Shown in pieces: positions 46,437 through 56,065 of a stretch of DNA of 64,000 nucleotides (position 1 is the stretch's first letter; every line of letters starts with the position of its first letter). Source of the DNA: Eubacterium plexicaudatum ASF492 (lineage in GTDB: Bacteria > Bacillota > Clostridia > Lachnospirales > Lachnospiraceae); assembly GCF_000364225.2 (NCBI RefSeq), contig NZ_AQFT02000001.1:3863501-3927500 (forward strand), written 5' to 3'. The position numbers and the translations under genes were made by a program. Under the pieces are notes generated by a model. It did not search any database. It was not told the DNA's origin and saw only the letters and a list, made by a program, of their open reading frames with translations.

Positions 46437-47298
46437 CACCGCGGGCCTCCATCCCCATTTTTTCAAACGTGTCGAATGGACTCCTGATCCCCATGAGGGC
46501 CTTTGATGTCATCTGCAGGTACACATCGGTGGAATTCGGGCTGCGGTGCCCTAAAAGCTGCTGGATGAATGTGTGGCTGATACCGTCCTCCAGGGCATGG
46601 CAGGCGAAACAGTGGCGCATCGTATGTGGTGTCACCCCTTCCGGCAGCCCCAGCGCACGGGCATGGTCCTTGATGAACGTTTCGACGGCTGCCGTTGTCA
46701 GGGGCTCATCCCTTACGGTGCTGGGGAACAGCCATCCCCTTGGCCGGTTGTAGCGGTACCAGTACTCCGTGAGGATCTCCAGGTTGCGGTCGCTGAGTAT
46801 GGTATACCGGTCCTGCCTGTTCTTCGACAGCGGCACATGGATCATCCTCTGTGACCTGCGGACATCCTCATAGCGCAGGCGGCAGACCTCACTCACCCTC
46901 AGCCCTGAAGAATACATGGTGGAGGTGATTGCCTTGTGTTTGTAGTTATCCATGGAATCGATCAGCAGGCCGACCTGTTCCCGCGTAAGGATCACGGGAA
47001 GCTGGCGGTCGCGCTTCATCTTTGGTATCTTTTTCGGGCCCCATACATAGCCCAGGGTGTATTCAAAAAAGAACCGGATTGCCGCTGTATAGACGTTGAT
47101 GGTGGAAGCCTTTTTTGATTCATTGTCCTTCATGTGGAAAATGAACCTCCGTATGTCGGCGTAGGTAATGGACATGGCTTCTTTTCCAGTGAATTCCAGG
47201 AAGCGTTTTGTAAAGCGGTAATAGTCGTCACATGTATTCTGGGTAAAGTTTTTGAGCCGCAGGTCTTCCTGCAGCCTGAGAAGATATTTTTCGTTCAT
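46426..47298 (-). CDS. Tyrosine recombinase associated with the IS91-type element
   Basis: A 290-residue tyrosine recombinase: SAM-like domain LRLKNFTQNTCDDYYRF, catalytic Arg in MYSSGLRVSEVCRL, HTMRHCFACHALEDG box, GHRSPNSTDVYL with His and Tyr. ATG 47298 has GGAGG 8 bases before it. Some IS91-type elements carry such an int-like gene upstream of the HUH transposase. The DDE IS (47324) is inserted 25 bases upstream. Confidence 0.88.
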   Translation of the reverse strand: MNEKYLLRLQEDLRLKNFTQNTCDDYYRFTKRFLEFTGKEAMSITYADIRRFIFHMKDNESKKASTINVYTAAIRFFFEYTLGYVWGPKKIPKMKRDRQLPVILTREQVGLLIDSMDNYKHKAITSTMYSSGLRVSEVCRLRYEDVRRSQRMIHVPLSKNRQDRYTILSDRNLEILTEYWYRYNRPRGWLFPSTVRDEPLTTAAVETFIKDHARALGLPEGVTPHTMRHCFACHALEDGISHTFIQQLLGHRSPNSTDVYLQMTSKALMGIRSPFDTFEKMGMEARGDGR

Positions 47299-47318
47299 GA
47301 AAACGCCCTCCATAATGT

Positions 47319-47323
47319 TATGA
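47319..47323 (+). repeat. Target duplication TATGA, left
   Basis: TATGA flanks the DDE IS on both sides (47319-47323 and 49222-49226). Confidence 0.8.
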
Positions 47324-47458
47324 GAGCGGTCTCGGAAACTCTTTAAGCCCGAATTTCCGCTCTTTTTTCATGTTCTTCTTTTTTGCTTTCCTCCATATCC
47401 CGGAAAACATTTTTGTTAAATTTTCAAAAAAGTATTGACATATAAGTCAAAATGTGCA

Positions 47459-47497
47459 GCGCGTTTGGTGACCATATACGCCAGTCACCAAACGCGC
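47459..47497 (+). promoter_or_regulatory. Leader hairpin before the IS transposase
   Basis: GCGCGTTTGGTGAC (47459-47472) pairs perfectly with GTCACCAAACGCGC (47484-47497), 11-base loop. It lies just after TTGACA (47435-47440) and 69 bases before ATG 47566, no T run follows. Also in copy 2. Confidence 0.65.
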
Positions 47498-47565
47498 CCC
47501 TTGTAGTTAAGAAGCGTCTGTGCCACACGCACAGCATTAAACTAAACTACTAGGAGGTGCACTTT

Positions 47566-49038
47566 ATGATCAAGTACTGGCAGCCCATGCAAGATTACAA
47601 GTACTTTCTCAACGAATCCAAAGTCCATTTCGATTCCTCTGAAAGAGTCCGGCTCCATACGGGGCTTTGGAAGCCATGGCAGAAACTCCGCCTTTTCGAT
47701 ACCGATAAGGCCATGGAGTTCCTTCTGCCCTTTTACTCCAACACTGGCAGGCCCGCTAAGAACCAGCCACAAATCTTTTGGTCTTTTATCCTTTTCTTTC
47801 TTCTATTTTCAGAAGGTTTGGCCAAGCTATCCCTTACCCTTTGGGTCGACAGGCTCAAACATGACCGCCTCCTTGCCGCTCTCATCGGCTGCACTACGGA
47901 TTCCCTGCCGCCCCTCGGTTCTTATTTTGACTTCATGGACAGGCTCTGGGCTGCACCGCCAACGGACTTATATGCGCGGGACAAACTGCTTCCGGCTTCC
48001 TGGAACACCAAAAAGCCGGATAAGCCCAAAGGCAAAAAACACAAAGCACAGGAGGCAAAGCCCAAAATCACAGAATCTATCGAAAAACGGCTCATGAGCG
48101 GGAAGGATATCCCTTTTAACTTTGAAGGGCGGCTGCAGCGCTTCTTCTATCACGTGGCTGTCCTGCCTTCCATGGAATCCGGCCTCATACCAAGGGAACA
48201 CCTTACGGTTTCCGGAGACGGCACCGCCGTGCATACCCATGCCTGCCCACGCGGGCACCACAGGGTTGGCGCACCGGAAAACCTGCGGCATTTCCCCGAC
48301 CCCGATGCTTCCTGGGGCTGGGACAGCGACCTGGAAAAATATTACTTCGGCTACACTTTGTTCCAATTATCCTGCTATAACAGTGAACTCAGGACAGATC
48401 TCCCCCTGCTTCTGCGTTTTACCAGTGCAAAGCGTCATGATTCGGTCAATTTCCTTGTCGCTTTCCATGAACTGGAAAAACATATGCCGGCTGTTTCCAC
48501 CTCGAATATGTGCCTGGATTCTGCAATGGACAATTCCCCCACCTACCGGATCCTTAAAAACAGGGGAATACGGGCCTTCATCGACCTGAACGACAAATGC
48601 GGCCGGCCAAAAACAATTCCTGATACCATCACCATTGACAAAGATGGAACGCCCTTATGTCAGGAAAAACTGCGCATGAAGCCTAACGGTTATGACAGAT
48701 CCAGCGGTTACCTCATGTGGCGCTGCCCCTATGGGAAAGATCACTGTTCCAAATGTAAAAACTCCTGCACCGATTCCAAATATGGGAGAGTCGTCAAGAC
48801 CCGGCCCGAATGGGATATCCGGCTTTACACCGACGTCCCCCGCGGCACAGATGCTTATAAGAAGATTTATAATCAACGCACCGCCACGGAACGTATCAAC
48901 AACCGCATCCTCAATGATTACGGACTGCACCGTATGTTCATACACACAAAGGAGCATTATTCTTTCATGACAACCATGATTGGAATCTGCATCCATCTGG
49001 ATGCCCGCTATAAACAGCAGGTGCAGGCAGTGGCATAA
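47566..49038 (+). CDS. DDE transposase of the 1.9-kb IS
   Basis: A 490-residue transposase. DDE-type features: an N-terminal DUF772-like domain (HTGLWKPWQKLRLFDTDKA), the first Asp in LTVSGDGTAVHTHACP, CxxC zinc-like patterns (CPYGKDHCSKCKNSC), C-terminal RTATERINNRIL with the catalytic Glu (YREK-like). TAGGAGG lies 8 bases before ATG 47566. Intact. Confidence 0.85.
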   Translation: MIKYWQPMQDYKYFLNESKVHFDSSERVRLHTGLWKPWQKLRLFDTDKAMEFLLPFYSNTGRPAKNQPQIFWSFILFFLLFSEGLAKLSLTLWVDRLKHDRLLAALIGCTTDSLPPLGSYFDFMDRLWAAPPTDLYARDKLLPASWNTKKPDKPKGKKHKAQEAKPKITESIEKRLMSGKDIPFNFEGRLQRFFYHVAVLPSMESGLIPREHLTVSGDGTAVHTHACPRGHHRVGAPENLRHFPDPDASWGWDSDLEKYYFGYTLFQLSCYNSELRTDLPLLLRFTSAKRHDSVNFLVAFHELEKHMPAVSTSNMCLDSAMDNSPTYRILKNRGIRAFIDLNDKCGRPKTIPDTITIDKDGTPLCQEKLRMKPNGYDRSSGYLMWRCPYGKDHCSKCKNSCTDSKYGRVVKTRPEWDIRLYTDVPRGTDAYKKIYNQRTATERINNRILNDYGLHRMFIHTKEHYSFMTTMIGICIHLDARYKQQVQAVA

Positions 49039-49221
49039 ACCAAGTTTCCTGCTTCCGGATTCTTTCAAGCCTGTTTTTCGACAGGTTTTAAAGTCATGCA
49101 CATTTTTATTCTTTATGCTCTCTGGACTGCTCAAGCCCCATAATCATCCATCCCTTATCCCTCTCATTTCTGAAAATCAACCTTTTCCTGCTTATTCTCT
49201 ATTGAGTTTCCGAGAGTGCTC

Positions 49222-49226
49222 TATGA
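49222..49226 (+). repeat. Target duplication TATGA, right
   Basis: Matches 47319-47323. Confidence 0.8.
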
Positions 49227-49265
49227 TTTTAGTGGCTGATACGGTCCAGCCGTCTATGGAGGTGC

Positions 49266-49275
49266 ACGGGCAATA
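49266..49275 (+). repeat. Target duplication ACGGGCAATA, left
   Basis: The same ten bases follow the right end at 50721-50730. Confidence 0.85.
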
Positions 49276-50720
49276 CACGGTAAACGCAAGCTTTTATGTA
49301 TTCCCAAGTTTCAAATTTTCTGTTATATTGAATTTAGTCAAAGACAATCTTTACACATTCGTGTATAATTATTTCCAAACTCTGAAAGGAAATAATTATT
49401 ATGGAAAAAGAGAAAAAAGATATTTTACTGATCGATTGTATGCGTGAAATCCCAGATCCAAGGGCTCCATACAACCAAAGACACAAATTTCTTGATATTA
49501 TCATTATCGCTGTCACAGCTGTCCTTGCAGGGATGGATACCTGGAATGAGATTGCAGACTGGGCGGCTTCTAAAAAACAATGGCTGGGAACGTTCCTTGA
49601 ACTGCCAGGCGGCATTCCTTCCCATGATACGATAAACAGGGTTTTCCAGATGATCGAGCCGGAAAAATTCCATGATGCATTTTTCCGGTGGGCCAGCGCC
49701 GTGTCAGGCAAAGTAAAAGGCGTAGTGGCGATTGATGGTAAAACAGCAAGGCGCAGCAGGGAAGAAGCAGGGGATATCAAACCGATCCACACGGTCAGCG
49801 CATGGGCAGTAGAATCATCCCTTGTACTGGGCCAGTTGTGTGTGGATGAAAAAACAAACGAGATAAAGACAATACCGGAGCTTTTGGACATTCTGTGCCT
49901 GGAAGGATGTATTGTCACAATTGATGCGATGGGAACGCAGAAAGAGATCGCCCGCAAGATCATTCACAAAAACGCAGATTATATCCTGCAGGTGAAAGGG
50001 AATCAGCAGACACTTATGGACGATATCCGGGAGTATTTTGAAAAAGATGTATTTACGGAAAAGAAAGATGCCCTGGAAAAGGCGGAGCGTTACTATAAAG
50101 ATCTGTGTAAGGAGCACGGGAGGATAGAAAAGAGGGAGTATTACGTTGAAAATGATATTGAATGGCTCAGGCAGAGGCATCCGGAGTAGGAGGGCCTTGC
50201 AGGTATTGGGGCATGTGTATCTACAGTAACGGAAAAAGGGAATACCGTAACAGCTGTAAATTACGCCATATACAGCAGGAAAGGAATGACAGCCGCAGAA
50301 TATGGGAAAAGTGAAAGGGCACACTGGGGGATTGAAAACAGCCTGCACTGGGTGCTTGATATCGCGTTCAGGGAGGATGAAAGCCGGATCAGGGCTGGAA
50401 ATGCAGCAGAAAACATGAATATGGCACGCCATATAGGAGTAAATCTGCTGAAACAGGAAAAAAGCTGTAAGATGGGGATTGCCAGCAAAAGAAAGAAATG
50501 CGGGTATGACATGGCTTACCTTTATAAAGTATTGGGCGGATTAAATACTGGAATAAAATAGAGGGTACGAATTAAATACATCGTTTAACACATGGCAGAA
50601 CCCCATGTCTAGTTATTATACGCAAAATAATTTAACCATCGCATCTTTACGTATAGTTTTAATCGTGAAAACTGATATCTCCAAATTTATAAAAAGTTTA
50701 TAAAACCTGCGTTTACCGTG
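49276..50720 (+). mobile_element. ISAs1-family insertion sequence (1445 bp)
   Basis: Terminal repeats CACGGTAAACGCAAG (left) and CTGCGTTTACCGTG (right end at 50720) match over 13-14 bases, and a 10-base target duplication ACGGGCAATA flanks both ends. ISAs1-type transposase inside. Confidence 0.88.
49401..50561 (+). pseudogene. ISAs1-family transposase with an internal stop
   Basis: N-terminal ISAs1 domain IPDPRAPYNQRHKFLDIIII and DDE residues (VVAIDGKTARRS, VTIDAMGTQKEIA, and HWGIENSLHWVLDIAFREDE with the Glu). A TAG at 50187-50189 splits the frame (REK-like HPE, then EGLAGIGACVSTVTEKG). Other ISAs1 proteins have Trp here, so TGG to TAG is the likely change. Confidence 0.88.
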
Positions 50721-50888
50721 ACGGGCAATATAAAACCGCTTGCCCGCTGAGCGGATACATGGTATGATTTTGTCCATAGCAGTAGTGATGATTCCTATAC
50801 GTATAAGGTTTGTTGGTTTGTGGTGAATTAACTATACCTTATTCAGGTCTCATTTACTACTGCTTTTTTATGAAAAAGAAAAATCGCT
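50562..50888. other. Gene-free stretch right of ISAs1
   Basis: Non-coding. The first 159 bases belong to ISAs1; then comes the second ACGGGCAATA copy, followed by a short hairpin-prone stretch. No gene recognised. Confidence 0.4.
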
Positions 50889-51581
50889 ATGCGTAACCTT
50901 GGCAGGCCATCGCGCAGCGATTTTGTTCAACCCTTGTTATGTAAAGATTTACATAACAAAGGAAAAATAGAAAAATTCCACCAGAAAGTGGACCAGTTTA
51001 TGGCGGAGATCCGCGCAGCGCACGTGCATTCCGTGGAAGAACTGAACCGCAGGTGGAAGATATTTTTAGAGCAGGAATACCAGAAAGAGGCACATGCAGG
51101 GATAAAGGAGTATTATGAATCTTATGGCGTGTCAGTCCCTGCCAGGGGGATCACGCCGGAGCAGGAATGGATGAGGGATACCCGGGGGCTGGTTTTTATG
51201 GATGTATCCGTGGTGGCGGAAGCATTCCTGCACCATGAAACACGCCGGATAGACGAGGCGGGGTGTTTTTCTCTCAGGGGAAGCCGTTATGAAGCGAGCG
51301 CTGCGCTGGCAAATATGGAGGCGGAGATCGCTTATGACCCGATGGATATGAAAACGGTGACGGTAAGATGCCGCGGTGCGGAGCCGCTTGAGGCACACCG
51401 GATGGAGATAGGTGCGTTTTCATCCAAAGTGCCGCCAGTGCCTATGGGGATGACGGGAAACGTTCCGGAAACATCAAGGCTCCTGGATGCACTGGAAAAG
51501 AAATATAAGGAAGACCACGGGCAGATGGCGCGTGCCCTTTCCTTCGGGGAGTACGGGAAGGAGGCGGGGAGGCATGTATGA
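50889..51581 (+). pseudogene. DDE integrase-type transposase, C-terminal part (unit 2)
   Basis: From about residue 25 the frame matches the end of the DDE core (NKGKIEKFHQKVDQFMAEIR with the Glu-linked KIEKF motif) and the Mu-type C-terminal domain (DVSVVAEAFLHHETRRIDEA). The first two catalytic residues are missing. The start before it (MRNLGRPSRSDF) looks unrelated. The stop overlaps the ExeA gene. Confidence 0.75.
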
Positions 51582-52388
51582 GAGTTTTTTGAAATGGAGC
51601 ATACGCCATTTACAAGGGACATCCCGGTGGAGAGGCTGTACACATCGCCGCAGATAGAGGACGCACTGGGAAGGCTTGTTTATGTCGTAGACCATCAGAT
51701 GTTTGCTGTGGTGACGGCAAATCCGGGATGCGGGAAGTCCACTATGGTAAGGATGCTGGACGGAAGGCTTGGAAAGGAAAAATATCTGCTGTTATACCTG
51801 TCCGATTCGAAGCTGACGCCGAGATGGCTGTATGCAGGGCTTTTGGGGCAGCTGGGCCTGGAGCCGCATTATTTTAGCGGGGATTCCAAACGGCTGCTGC
51901 AGAAAGAGATCTGTGCGGTCAGTACAGAGCAGAAAAAGAAAGTCGTGTGCGTGCTGGACGAAGCGCACCTGTTAGGGAAGGACATGCTGGAAGAACTGAG
52001 GTTCCTGCTGAATTACAGGTTTGACTCCACAGGCCCGATGCCGCTGGTGCTTGTAGGGCAGACGGAATTATGGGAGCAGAAGCTGAAGCTGCAGGCCTAT
52101 GAGGCCATAAGGCAGCGTATTGACATGAACATCGTACTGGGAAGGCTGGACCGTGCAGAAACAGGAAAATATGTTGCAGCCCATATGGCATATGCGGGTG
52201 CGTGGAAAGAGATTTTCACCAGCGGTGCGGAGGACGAAGTCTATAAGATATCTGCGGGCATACCGCGGATGATAAACCGTGTATGTGAAAAGGCGCTGAT
52301 GTATGCGTGCCAGCAGCAGAAGCGGCTTGTGGACGAGCACATGGTGCGTTTTGTGGCGGACCATGAGATGCTGGGAGGTGTGGGATGA
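51574..52388 (+). pseudogene. ExeA/TniB-type AAA ATPase (unit 2), one-base shift near its start
   Basis: From ATG 51574 the frame is MYESFL; a T run (51584-51589) is one base short. With one T restored it reads MYESFFEMEHTPFTRDIPVE. The remainder, 51594-52388, is intact: Walker A VVTANPGCGKSTMV, Walker B VVCVLDEAHLL, sensor LVLVGQTELWEQ. ATG 51594 can serve as an alternative start. Confidence 0.75.
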
Positions 52389-52734
52389 TGACATGGCCGG
52401 AAGGGCGCATGGAGTTTGTATGCACCGTGCCGGCGGAAGAAGGAAAAGGGAAGAAAGATGGCTTGGGGAAGTGAAAGTCAGAAGATATGGCCCGGGCATG
52501 GCGGAGCTTATTATTTATGGGAGGGACAGCTGCATCAATGCAGTGATCGGGAAATATATGAGCGGCCAGTATATTTGTATGCCGGACATCGATACAGGGT
52601 GCCCGCTCAGCAGGCTGTCCGATTTATTCTGGAACAAAGAAAGGCTGTCAGCGAATATGAATGAAACAGATGCTGTAACCGTTGCCCACGCCCTGCGGGC
52701 ATTATCCGGGTATACAGGGAAAGACTGGCTGTAG
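52385..52734 (+). pseudogene. Small third ORF (unit 2), frameshifted
   Basis: ATG 52385 gives MMTWPEGRMEFVCTVP; a G in a G run near 52452 is missing, after which the frame reads RWLGEVKVRRYGPGMAELII to LSGYTGKDWL at 52734. Compare the intact copy at 59625-59975, which begins MTVWPEGSMEFVCTVPG. Confidence 0.7.
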
Positions 52735-53049
52735 GGAAGCGTGGCAACTATACGCAAAAGAGATGTTAGGCGAAGTGTGCGGGGAATTGGGACAATTACA
52801 TAAACTGGAAGAAAAACAGGCCGTCCGGGATATCCCGGGCGGCTTTCCTGCATGAATTGTACATGGATGTTGGAACAATTTCCGGCGCAGATAAGAGAGG
52901 CATGGTTCGAAAGAGTCAGACAATATAAGATAGAAACATGGAAAATGCAGTTCGGAGGGCTGCTGTAGACTGGAAATAAATAGTTGTATATACAATTGAT
53001 TGTGTGACAGGAAAATGGGTGATTTTACGACAGCAGGTGAAGTTGAATC
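52735..53049. other. Right side of transposon unit 2
   Basis: Non-coding, about 315 bases. It resembles 59976-60192 in short blocks (CGAAGTGTGCGGG, ACAGGCCGT). The transposon right end is probably near 56060 after removing IS66 copy 2. Confidence 0.4.
53042..53049 (+). repeat. IS66 copy 2 target duplication GTTGAATC, left
   Basis: Matches 56025-56032 exactly. Confidence 0.9.
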
Positions 53050-53104
53050 GTAAGCGATGAATAACCTACCGTTCCACATATGTTCCGTTTAGGTGTAAAA
53101 TAGT

Positions 53105-54817
53105 CTATATTGGCAATTGAGGTTTGTTTTCAGGTGTTATCGTTTCAACATCGATCAGTCCTGTGCAGCGTTCTTTGATAAAATCACTCCACGGAAGAAG
53201 CGTTTTAACTGCATCAGGATCCTCTTTATGCTCAGGCATGTACAGCAGCAGGACATAAAGGTATTGGAATACATTCAGCTTATTCGCTTTTGCGGTCTCT
53301 ATTATACTGTAAACAAGCGCGGTTGCTTCTGCCCCGGCGACAGATGCGTGGAACAGAGAGTTCTTCCTGCCAATCGCATAGGATTTCGCGCAGCGTTCGG
53401 CTTTATTATTAGAAAGTTCGCATCTGCCGTCCAGCATATAGCTCTGCAGTGTCTCTCTGTGGTTTACTGAATAATTGACGGCTTTTTCCAGCTTGCTGCC
53501 GCCAAGCGGTTTTAGCGTTTCAATCCATGTCCAGAACTTTTCCCAGACAGGCGCCTCCTTTTCCAGGCGTTTTTCCCGTCGCTTTTCTGGTTCCATGCCT
53601 TTGAGCCCTTTTTCAATGAAAAAGAGCTTGTTGAAAAACACGAGCCCGATCTCAGCCGGAATCATACTTTTCATCTGTTCCGGACCTGGAAGCTCGATGT
53701 CTTTTACTTCCGTTTCTGAATTTATGTCCAGCAGCTTCAGTTTTTTCTGCCGTTTTGCCGGGAGGGCTTCGTAAAATTTTCTGCGGCAGTGCGCAGAGCA
53801 TATGGCAAGGACCACATCCTCTACCTGGTTATAGCCGCTGTACCCATCGCACTGCACGATGCCGGAGAAACCTTCCAGGAAAGCCTTTGGGAAAACGCCG
53901 CTGCGCCCCGCCTGGTATTCATAGAGCACGATTGGCGCCAGGCCGTCGCTCCCGCTCAAATACATCCACATGTAGGATGTGGCTTTTGCGGCTTTCCCCT
54001 TTTCGCGCAGCACCTGACAGGTTGTTTCATCCGCATGGATAATATCCCTCTGCAGGAGAAGCCGGTGCATATGGTCATATACCGGCTGGAAATATTCCAT
54101 GGCACATTTTATGTACCAGTTCGCCATGGTTTCACGCGGCAGTTCCAATCCAAGCTGGGCCATGCAGGCCTCCTGGCGGTAGTATGGGACGCTTACGAAA
54201 CTTTTATCAAACATGACGTACGCAACAACAGACGGCGACGCCGGGCTGTGTGCCATAAGAGGTACAGGCGTCTGCGCCTGCACGATTGTGCCGTCGCCGT
54301 CTTTACGGCATTCCGGGCAGATCAGTTCTTCCTGCATATAGCGGACACGCTCCACTTTTGCCGGGGTTATGCGCAGTTCTGTGCGGACTTGTTTATACCC
54401 AAGCAGGATCATTTGCGCATTGCAGTACGGGCAGAGCCGGTCCTTATCCGGGACAGGGATTATGACATCGCGGACAGGGATGTCCGCATAACGCTCATCC
54501 CTCGCGGCTTTCTTCTTTTTCGTCCGGGTGTGTTCTTTCACCGTTGTTTTTGCAGGCGGGTTTTCCGGTTCATCCCCGCAACTGGCTGGCGAAGTTTTTG
54601 TCTTCTCGCTTTTTGTGCCGAACAGCTGGCGCTTAAATTCTTCAAGCGTTTCCTCCAGGCCGGACTTTAAAAGGCGCAGTTCATCCACAAGGGCGCGCAG
54701 TTGTGCTATGGCCTGCTCCTGCTCCAGGATGCGTGCGTCCTGGGACTGTATATGTATTTTCTGCTGTTCCACCATTGTTTCCAGCAGCCGGATATAGTCT
54801 TCCATATTAACTGGCAT
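53105..54817 (-). CDS. tnpC: IS66 TnpC transposase (copy 2)
   Basis: A 570-residue transposase: N-terminal leucine-zipper-like segment, zinc-finger CPYCNAQM / CPECRKDGDG, DDE domain with IHADETTCQVLREKG, IVQCDGYSGYN and ELSNNKAERCAKSY. ATG 54817 has CGGAGGG upstream. Identical to copy 3 except three N-terminal residues. Confidence 0.92.
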   Translation of the reverse strand: MPVNMEDYIRLLETMVEQQKIHIQSQDARILEQEQAIAQLRALVDELRLLKSGLEETLEEFKRQLFGTKSEKTKTSPASCGDEPENPPAKTTVKEHTRTKKKKAARDERYADIPVRDVIIPVPDKDRLCPYCNAQMILLGYKQVRTELRITPAKVERVRYMQEELICPECRKDGDGTIVQAQTPVPLMAHSPASPSVVAYVMFDKSFVSVPYYRQEACMAQLGLELPRETMANWYIKCAMEYFQPVYDHMHRLLLQRDIIHADETTCQVLREKGKAAKATSYMWMYLSGSDGLAPIVLYEYQAGRSGVFPKAFLEGFSGIVQCDGYSGYNQVEDVVLAICSAHCRRKFYEALPAKRQKKLKLLDINSETEVKDIELPGPEQMKSMIPAEIGLVFFNKLFFIEKGLKGMEPEKRREKRLEKEAPVWEKFWTWIETLKPLGGSKLEKAVNYSVNHRETLQSYMLDGRCELSNNKAERCAKSYAIGRKNSLFHASVAGAEATALVYSIIETAKANKLNVFQYLYVLLLYMPEHKEDPDAVKTLLPWSDFIKERCTGLIDVETITPENKPQLPI

Positions 54818-55105
54818 GTGTACCCTCCGTGTTTCCATTTACTTACATTATAAGGAAACGCGGGGATGAAATCAAACCGACCATACCTGCGCGATAGGCA
54901 CAATGACGGACTGGAAACTGCCGCCAGATACAGGAAAAAGGCTTAAAAACAGCATTTTTCATGCAGGTTATCCACAGTTTTGCGGCCTGGCGCTGCGTTA
55001 TGCGTGGACAGCATCCCGGAAAAAAACAGCGTCGTGGATAACATTCCCTGGCGGCTTGCGGCGCTGGAAAATAAATTTTTAAATTTCTACATAATGCACA
55101 AAAGT

Positions 55106-55462
55106 TCAGAAGTCCTTCCTGCCGGAAGGCTGCACCGCCTTTGGCTGGCAGATGGAGAGTCCTTCCAGAAGCCATCGCAGCTGCTGGCGGGTAAGCGGCC
55201 TTACTTGCGAAGCGTCCCGCGGCCACTGGAATTTTCCATTGTCCAGGCGTTTTGTGCAAAGCACGAAACCCGTCTGGTCAAAGTACAGGGCCTTTAGCGT
55301 ATTTCTTTTCCGGCCGCAGAACAGATAAAGGGCGTCCGAATAAGGGTCCATCTGGTAAGTGTCCCGGATCAGGGACATAAGGCCGTCAAAGCTGCGCCGC
55401 ATATCGGTGCATCCAGTGACGATATAAACTTTCGTGTCACTGGACAATGCACCTAACAGCAC
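55106..55462 (-). CDS. tnpB: IS66 TnpB protein (copy 2)
   Basis: A 118-residue IS66 Orf2 family protein, GTG start overlapping the end of tnpA. Same motifs as in copy 1 (CGRKRNTLKALYFDQTGFVL). Confidence 0.9.
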   Translation of the reverse strand: MLLGALSSDTKVYIVTGCTDMRRSFDGLMSLIRDTYQMDPYSDALYLFCGRKRNTLKALYFDQTGFVLCTKRLDNGKFQWPRDASQVRPLTRQQLRWLLEGLSICQPKAVQPSGRKDF

Positions 55463-55848
55463 AGCCTCCCCAGCGCCAGAAGCGTATTCCGTATGGTATC
55501 TTCTGAAGCACCGTCTGCAATTTCAATGCTGTACCCCGGCATCCTGACCGTGATGGCAGCATGGGCTGCTGGAACCGGCAGCGTATCACTTGCAGCGCAG
55601 CCTGGATCAGGGACAGGGCTGCTGCCCAGCTCCAGTGGAACCACTTCGTGCATCTGTCTGGATGGGGCCGCCTGCGGATCTGGTATTATACAGGATTTTT
55701 TCTTTAGGTCTGAAACTTTGTTATGAAATGTTTTTATGGATATGGAATGCAGCCGGCACCATTCTCTGTCAGGCAGGCCGCTCGTGCGGCATTCCTGGAT
55801 CAGCTCCAGCCATTCCTGGTCACTGCGGGTTTTCTTTTTCTCTGACAT
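55453..55848 (-). CDS. tnpA: IS66 TnpA protein (copy 2)
   Basis: A 131-residue accessory protein, helix-turn-helix SDQEWLELIQECRTSGLPD, then EWCRLHSISIKTFHN. CAGGAGATGATGCT lies before ATG 55848. Confidence 0.88.
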   Translation of the reverse strand: MSEKKKTRSDQEWLELIQECRTSGLPDREWCRLHSISIKTFHNKVSDLKKKSCIIPDPQAAPSRQMHEVVPLELGSSPVPDPGCAASDTLPVPAAHAAITVRMPGYSIEIADGASEDTIRNTLLALGRLCC

Positions 55849-56024
55849 AGCATCATCTCCTGATTATTATTTTTGGAATGGATGGCAGTAGTGGAGCCGC
55901 AGGAAAAGCAATAAACGGCTGCCGGGCTACTTTATCAAGAACTGATGTGGACATCCGCTCCAAGCTGATACCATTATAGAGCAAAATCAAGTTCCTGTGG
56001 AACGGTGGGTTATTCATCGCTTAC

Positions 56025-56032
56025 GTTGAATC
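56025..56032 (+). repeat. IS66 copy 2 target duplication GTTGAATC, right
   Basis: Matches 53042-53049. Confidence 0.9.
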
Positions 56033-56065
56033 TGTGACAACTCATGAAGTTATTAACATAACTAT

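Larger units (their letters stand above)
47324..49221 (+). mobile_element. DDE insertion sequence, copy 1 (1898 bp)
   Basis: Ends GAGCGGTCTCGGAAACTC (left) and GAGCACTCTCGGAAACTC (right, inverted at 49204-49221), 16 of 18 matching, with a 5-base target duplication TATGA. The second copy begins at 63714. Family not assigned (IS4/IS5/IS1182-like). Confidence 0.88.
53050..56024 (-). mobile_element. IS66-family element, copy 2 (2975 bp)
   Basis: Both ends carry GTAAGCGATGAATAACC; an 8-base GTTGAATC duplication flanks it. Genes on minus, all intact. Nearly identical to copy 3. Confidence 0.92.

Noticed and set aside
53789..54670. A 293-codon plus-strand open frame, repeated at 60932-61813
   Set aside because: It is antisense to the IS66 tnpC gene and follows its codon structure; no ribosome site and no protein motif.
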